A stretch of DNA of 64,000 nucleotides from Stutzerimonas stutzeri TS44 (GTDB lineage Bacteria; Pseudomonadota; Gammaproteobacteria; Pseudomonadales; Pseudomonadaceae): NCBI GenBank assembly GCA_000263395.1, contig AJXE01000005.1, positions 124,001 to 188,000 of the forward strand. Reading direction: 5' to 3'. The notes under the pieces were generated by a model. It searched no databases and was not told the DNA's origin. It saw nothing but the letters and a program-made list of their open reading frames with translations. Positions 59,590-64,000 of this stretch are shown one piece after another. Position numbers and translations under genes: made by a program. Position 1 is the first letter of the stretch. Each line of letters opens with the position of its first letter.

Positions 59590-60318
59590 TCAGCCGTCCA
59601 GTTGCGTCCACAATGGGGCTGCGCCGCTGGCTTTCTCGATGACAGCCAGGCGCGCGGCATGCGCCGCCATTTCCGCGTCGCTGGCGCGCAGCACGATGGT
59701 GCGCTGCCGGTCGGCCGGCAGCCGGCGAATCGGGCTCGGCTGCGGGCGGCCGCCGTTGCCGGCGTCCGCACCGTCGCCGGCCAGCGAAAGATTGGTCTGC
59801 CCGCCGGTCATGGTCAGCCAGACGTCAGCGAGGATCTCGGCGTCGAGCAGCGCGCCGTGCAGGTCGCGGCCCGAGTTGTCCACGCCGTAGCGCTTGCACA
59901 GCGCATCCAGGCTGTTGCGCTGGCCCGGATGGCGCTCGCGGGCCATCAGCAGGGTATCGAGCACCGTGCAGTGATCGGTGATCTCGGCACGCTCCTGCTG
60001 GCCGAGCAGGGCAAATTCGTTGTTGATGAATCCGATATCGAACGCCGCGTTATGGATAACCAGTTGCGCGTCACGGATGAACTCGAAGAATTCATCGGCG
60101 ACCTCGCGGAAACGCGGCTTGTCGGCAAGAAACTCGTTGGTGATGCCGTGAACGGCGATCGCGCCCTCATCCACCTCGCGATCCGGTTGCAGGTAGACGT
60201 GGTAATGCCGTCCGGTCAGGCGCCGGCCGATCACTTCGACGCAGCCGATCTCGATGATCCGGTGCCCATCGGTCACCGGCATACCCGTGGTTTCGGTATC
60301 CAGCACAACGCTTCGCAT
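59590..60318 (-). CDS. dnaQ: DNA polymerase III epsilon subunit DnaQ
   Basis: This 242-residue proofreading 3'-5' exonuclease has Exo I motif VVLDTETTG (D7 and E9), Exo II VIHNAAFDIGF and Exo III around HGALLDAEILADVW. It is the proofreading partner of the replicative alpha subunit. It starts 12 bases after rnhA on the same strand, whereas in E. coli the two genes diverge. Confidence 0.95.
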   Translation of the reverse strand: MRSVVLDTETTGMPVTDGHRIIEIGCVEVIGRRLTGRHYHVYLQPDREVDEGAIAVHGITNEFLADKPRFREVADEFFEFIRDAQLVIHNAAFDIGFINNEFALLGQQERAEITDHCTVLDTLLMARERHPGQRNSLDALCKRYGVDNSGRDLHGALLDAEILADVWLTMTGGQTNLSLAGDGADAGNGGRPQPSPIRRLPADRQRTIVLRASDAEMAAHAARLAVIEKASGAAPLWTQLDG

Positions 60319-60330
60319 GTCTTGACTCGC

Positions 60331-60786
60331 TTACACAATCGGTTGTCGTTTGGCCTGCACCACACCGCGGTTGGCCAGCAGGTCGGCCTGCTCGTTGCCG
60401 GGATGGCCGGTATGCCCGCGCACCCACTGCCAGCTGACCTGATGACGATTGACCTGCTCGTCGAGCTGCTGCCAGAGATCGGCGTTCTTCACCGGCTGCT
60501 TGCTGGCCGTTTTCCAGCCGCGCTTCTTCCAGTTCGGCAGCCAGTCGTTGATGCCCTGCATCACGTACTGGGAATCTGTCACCAGGCGCACCTGACAGGG
60601 ACGCTTGAGTTCGGCAAGCGCGCGAATCGCCGCCATCAGCTCCATGCGGTTATTGGTGGTCTGCGCCTCACCACCCCAGAGTTCGCGCTTGACGCCTTTA
60701 TAGATCAGCAACGCACCCCAGCCACCGGGCCCCGGATTGCCCTTGCAGGCGCCATCCGTATAGATTTCGACCAGCTCGTCGCTCAT
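60331..60786 (-). CDS. rnhA: Ribonuclease HI
   Basis: This 151-residue enzyme degrades the RNA of RNA-DNA hybrids. The catalytic acids are D11 ([12 protein letters not shown]), E49 ([10 protein letters not shown]) and D71 (VTDSQYV), with a final Asp in NEQADLLAN. It lies between the methyltransferase and dnaQ genes in one minus-strand operon. Confidence 0.97.
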   Translation of the reverse strand: MSDELVEIYTDGACKGNPGPGGWGALLIYKGVKRELWGGEAQTTNNRMELMAAIRALAELKRPCQVRLVTDSQYVMQGINDWLPNWKKRGWKTASKQPVKNADLWQQLDEQVNRHQVSWQWVRGHTGHPGNEQADLLANRGVVQAKRQPIV

Positions 60787-60829
60787 GAGAAAGTGCTTAC
60801 CCTGTCAATCGGAATGGCGTGGCGCCCGG

Positions 60830-61585
60830 CTATTCGGCATCCCGCCGGCTGACCTTGGCCACCGGCAGTGGCAGCAGCTTGCCCATGCGTTCGCGCCGCT
60901 GTTCACGCAGCGGGCGCAGGCCGATCATCAGCTTGCGCGCCACCAGGACGTAGAATCCGCCGTTTGGCGCCTGCAGGCGCTGCCCAAGCGATTCCAGGCG
61001 CAGCAGCCGCGATTGCCACTCGCCCGAGGAAAGCGGCGGACAATAGCACCCGAAACGCCGATTCTCCAGCGCAAATCCGAGCAGGTTGAGCCAGTCCGCG
61101 ACCCGTGTCGGACGGATGCAGCGCGCCTGCCGCAGCGGCTCGCGCGACAGCAGGCGACGGGCGCCCCACAGGCTCCAGGGATTGATCCCGACGATCAGCA
61201 GGTGTCCGCCCGGACGCACGCTCCGCGCCGCTTCGCGCAGCAGGGCGTGGGGCGACAGACTGAAATCCAGACCATGCTGCAGCACCACCACATCGGCTGC
61301 GTGCTCACCGATGGGCCAGGCCTGCTCCTCGCAGACGATTTCCACGCCAGCCAGTGCCGCCCCGAGCCTGACGCTGCGCTTGATCTTCGGCGGCACGACC
61401 GAGGCGCCGGAAAACGGCCCGTAATGCACGAGATAGCTGCCGAAGCAGCGGTTCAATTCATCAGCGAGCACGCGCCGCTCCTGTTCGAGCAACTGGCGCC
61501 CCAGCGGGCCGTCGAACCAGTCGTTCGCCTCTGCGATCATGCGTTGCCACTGATCGTTTGCCTGGGCACAAGGTTGCGGCTTCAT
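60830..61585 (-). CDS. SAM-dependent methyltransferase (YafS-like)
   Basis: This 251-residue class I methyltransferase-like protein has the motif DVVVLQHGLDFSLSPHALLREAARSVRPGGHLLIVGINP. It corresponds by position to E. coli yafS, which also lies between gloB and rnhA. Substrate unknown. It is the first gene of the operon with rnhA and dnaQ and is divergent from gloB. Confidence 0.83.
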   Translation of the reverse strand: MKPQPCAQANDQWQRMIAEANDWFDGPLGRQLLEQERRVLADELNRCFGSYLVHYGPFSGASVVPPKIKRSVRLGAALAGVEIVCEEQAWPIGEHAADVVVLQHGLDFSLSPHALLREAARSVRPGGHLLIVGINPWSLWGARRLLSREPLRQARCIRPTRVADWLNLLGFALENRRFGCYCPPLSSGEWQSRLLRLESLGQRLQAPNGGFYVLVARKLMIGLRPLREQRRERMGKLLPLPVAKVSRRDAE

Positions 61586-61633
61586 CGCTGGGCTCCTTTG
61601 CTCGATCCTGCCTTCGATGCCGGTTTCGCTAGG

Positions 61634-61661
61634 TTCACGCTCGCCGATGTCCTGCTAGGAT
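61634..61661 (+). promoter_or_regulatory. gloB promoter
   Basis: TTCACG (61634-61639) and TAGGAT (61656-61661) with a 16-base spacer give a fair sigma-70 promoter about 30 bases before the gloB ATG. Confidence 0.5.
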
Positions 61662-61692
61662 GCGCCTTTGTCACTGTCTTGGCGACCCGACC

Positions 61693-62472
61693 ATGCTGAA
61701 GATCGAGGCACTGCCCGCGTTCACCGACAACTATATCTGGCTGCTGCAGGATGACGCGCAACACCGCTGCGCCGCGGTCGACCCCGGCGACGCGGCGCCG
61801 GTACTGGCCTGGCTGGCGGCCAACCCGGACTGGCAGTTGACCGACATCCTCATCACCCATCACCACCACGACCACGTCGGCGGCGTGACCTCGCTCAAGG
61901 CAGGCACCGGCGCCCGCGTTCATGGCCCGGCCAACGAAAGCATTCCCGGCTGCGATCACCCACTGCAAGACGGCCAGCGGATTCGCATCCTCGGCCATGA
62001 GCTGCAGGTGTTGGCGGTTCCCGGCCACACCCTGGGGCATATCGCCTATTACCATCACGACGACGAACAACCGTGGCTGCTGAGTGGCGACACGCTGTTC
62101 GCCGCCGGCTGCGGGCGCCTGTTCGAGGGCACGCCACAGCAGATGCACGAATCGTTGCAGCGCCTGGCGGCACTGCCGGAGCGCACGTTCGTCTACTGCA
62201 CTCATGAGTACACGCTGAGCAACCTGCGCTTCGCCACGGTGGTGGAACCGAACAACGCCGCGATCACCAAACGCTTGCAGGATGTTACCGAGTGCCGCGC
62301 GGCAAACCGCAGCAGCCTGCCCACGCGGATCGACCTCGAGGTGGCCACCAATCCCTTTCTACGCTGCGGGATAGCCGCGGTGCGCGCGGCTGCGCAGGCG
62401 CATGGCGGAGCGGCAGCAGACGCGCCGGCAGAGGTTTTTGCCACGCTGCGCGCCTGGAAGGATCGCTTCTGA
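61693..62472 (+). CDS. gloB: Hydroxyacylglutathione hydrolase GloB
   Basis: This 259-residue metallo-beta-lactamase-fold glyoxalase II has the metal motif THHHHDH (around H56-H61), later metal ligands in VPGHTLGH and [10 protein letters not shown], and the C-terminal HTLF domain. It hydrolyses S-lactoylglutathione to lactate and glutathione in methylglyoxal removal. ATG 61693 gives the usual N-terminus [10 protein letters not shown]. Confidence 0.95.
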   Translation: MLKIEALPAFTDNYIWLLQDDAQHRCAAVDPGDAAPVLAWLAANPDWQLTDILITHHHHDHVGGVTSLKAGTGARVHGPANESIPGCDHPLQDGQRIRILGHELQVLAVPGHTLGHIAYYHHDDEQPWLLSGDTLFAAGCGRLFEGTPQQMHESLQRLAALPERTFVYCTHEYTLSNLRFATVVEPNNAAITKRLQDVTECRAANRSSLPTRIDLEVATNPFLRCGIAAVRAAAQAHGGAAADAPAEVFATLRAWKDRF

Positions 62473-62572
62473 ACAACCTCGACGGGTTCCCGAAACGCAG
62501 CGCCGCGCTTGACCCACCGGAACCCGGTTTTTAGAATCCGGCGAATTTTATTTCCCGGAATACCCCCAGCCA

Positions 62573-64000
62573 ATGCCGCCAGCGCCCAGAAAACGCTGCG
62601 TTCCAGACGCCTTGGCAGCCTCTGGACGCGCCCTCGCCGCCGCCCTCTGCATAGCCCTTGTCGGCTGTCAGAGCAACGCGCCACAGGACTACTCATCCAC
62701 CCGCTCGATCGTTCCATTGAACAACGAGCAGGAGCCTCTGTGGCTGTCGGACAAGTCCGTGGCGCCGGAGCACGAGGACATCTGGGAGCGCATTCGCGAC
62801 GGTTTCCTGCTGCAGGAGCATCTGGACAGCAATCCGCGCATCGAACAGCAACGTCTGCTGTTCGCCAGCCGCCCTGCTTCCGTCCAGACCGCCACCACGC
62901 GCGGCGCGCCGTACATTCATTACATCGTCGAGCGACTGGAAGAGCGCGACATGCCGCTGGAGTTGGCGTTGCTGCCGGTGATCGAAAGTGCCTACGATCC
63001 CTTCGCCTATTCCCCGGCCCATGCCGTAGGCCTCTGGCAGTTCATCCCCTCTACCGGTCGCCACTTCAACCTGCGCCAGACCAACTGGTACGACGGCCGG
63101 CGTGACATCACCGCCTCGACCAACGCCGCCCTGCGCTACCTGAGCTATCTGCACGACCTGTTCAACGGTGACTGGCTGCTGGCCCTGGCGGCGTACAACG
63201 CAGGCGAAGGCACCGTCAGCCGTGCCATCGAACGCAACCAGAAGCTCGGGCTGCCAACCGATTACTGGAACCTGCCGCTGCCGCGCGAGACGCGGGACTA
63301 CGTGCCCAAGCTGCTGGCACTGTCGCAGTTGGTCAACGCACCGGAAGCCTACGGCATCACGCTCAGCCCGATTGCCAACGAACCCTACTTCGAAGTCGTG
63401 ACGCTCAAGCAGCGCATGGACCTGGCGCGAGTCGCCCAGATGGCCGATCTCGATGAGGACGAGCTCTACCAGCTCAATCCGGCGTTCACCCGGCGCATCA
63501 CCCTCGACGGCCCGCAGCAGCTGCTGGTGCCGCTGGACAAGGCCGAAATGCTGGCAGCCAACCTGGCGCTGATGAAGCCGCAGGACATGGTCAGCTGGCA
63601 GCAATACAGCGTACGACCGGGCGACACGCTCAGCAGCATTGCCAACCGCCACCAGGTCAGTGTCACGACGCTGCGCGAACTCAATCGTCTGCGCAGCAAC
63701 CGGCTGCGCATCGGCCAGGTTCTCAGCATTCCCTCGAGCATCGGTAGCGAACCGGCGGGAGAACTGCTCCAGGCAGTCGCTCGCCGCACACCCAGCGCAC
63801 CGCGCAGCTATCGGGTCAAGTCCGGCGACAACCTATGGGATATCGCCAAGACCCAGCGGGTGTCGGTACGCAACCTGCAACGCTGGAACAAGCTCTCCGG
63901 CAGCAGCCTGAAGGTAGGCCAGGTGCTGTTTCTGCAGGGGCCGGCACCTGCCAGCGCAAGCACGGCGGCAGCGCCGACCTACTACAAGGTGCGTAAGGGC
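62573..64000 (+). CDS. mltD: Membrane-bound lytic transglycosylase MltD, 3' end cut by window edge
   Basis: The frame runs off the right edge; 476 codons are visible. A lipobox LVGC follows the signal helix. The SLT domain has the catalytic Glu138 in PVIESAYDP followed by GLWQFIPSTG. Two full LysM repeats follow (about 345-388 and 413-455), and a third begins at YYKVRKG at the edge. MltD cuts peptidoglycan glycan strands to anhydro-muropeptides. The upstream gap is short; ATG 62573 is the best start. Confidence 0.93.
   Translation, partial: MPPAPRKRCVPDALAASGRALAAALCIALVGCQSNAPQDYSSTRSIVPLNNEQEPLWLSDKSVAPEHEDIWERIRDGFLLQEHLDSNPRIEQQRLLFASRPASVQTATTRGAPYIHYIVERLEERDMPLELALLPVIESAYDPFAYSPAHAVGLWQFIPSTGRHFNLRQTNWYDGRRDITASTNAALRYLSYLHDLFNGDWLLALAAYNAGEGTVSRAIERNQKLGLPTDYWNLPLPRETRDYVPKLLALSQLVNAPEAYGITLSPIANEPYFEVVTLKQRMDLARVAQMADLDEDELYQLNPAFTRRITLDGPQQLLVPLDKAEMLAANLALMKPQDMVSWQQYSVRPGDTLSSIANRHQVSVTTLRELNRLRSNRLRIGQVLSIPSSIGSEPAGELLQAVARRTPSAPRSYRVKSGDNLWDIAKTQRVSVRNLQRWNKLSGSSLKVGQVLFLQGPAPASASTAAAPTYYKVRKG

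Overview
The window is a high-GC gammaproteobacterial chromosome segment, most likely from the genus Pseudomonas in the broad sense (a P. stutzeri/Stutzerimonas-like relative). This rests on codon use, the protein sequences, and gene order in the right half (nfuA, cti, metH, cysI with a DUF934 gene, sohB, nudC, ldcA, dnaQ, rnhA, gloB, mltD). From memory, that order is close to the PA1812-PA1847 region of P. aeruginosa. I see no tRNA, rRNA, insertion sequence, prophage or CRISPR array, and base composition looks even throughout.

Region 1 (1-6200, + strand) is the 3' part of an exopolysaccharide operon: a truncated GH39-like glycosidase, two GT4 glycosyltransferases, two small unrecognised genes (one secreted), a GT2 glycosyltransferase and an acyltransferase-3 membrane protein. 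Region 2 (6178-18822, - strand) is a full Flp/Tad pilus locus of fourteen tightly packed genes, transcribed from the flp pilin leftwards to tadD. It includes an AAA+ ATPase that is not a core Tad component. An AraC-type regulator with a degenerate receiver domain (19132-20028) is transcribed divergently from flp and is the obvious candidate regulator.

Region 3 (20097-30264) holds a PhhR/TyrR-type regulator, the ABC-F protein YbiT, UppP, a Cache chemoreceptor, several small genus-type proteins, a DUF421 membrane protein with a zinc ribbon, and a two-gene signalling operon (REC-CheC plus PAS-GGDEF).

Region 4 (30413-49933) is mostly housekeeping and stress functions: nfuA with an IscR-like site, cti, metH, transporters, an RlmN-family paralogue, an LRR-protein kinase, an Hsp20 gene preceded by an Anr/FNR box, cysI with its DUF934 partner, sohB-acuI and an SCP2 protein. 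Region 5 (50136-64000) carries a phosphotransferase-SDR pair that resembles 4-hydroxyacyl-CoA catabolism genes, nudC with an orphan ChpA-N-like protein, a dienoyl-CoA isomerase-like crotonase, ldcA, a methyltransferase-rnhA-dnaQ operon, gloB and the 5' part of mltD.

Nothing here is a plainly new defence or mobile system. The best leads are the pseudo-receiver regulator beside flp, the AAA+ ATPase in the Tad locus, the two orphan small genes in the polysaccharide operon, the LRR-kinase, the ChpA-N-like orphan, the candidate hydroxyacyl-CoA kinase operon and a 31-residue membrane peptide gene.
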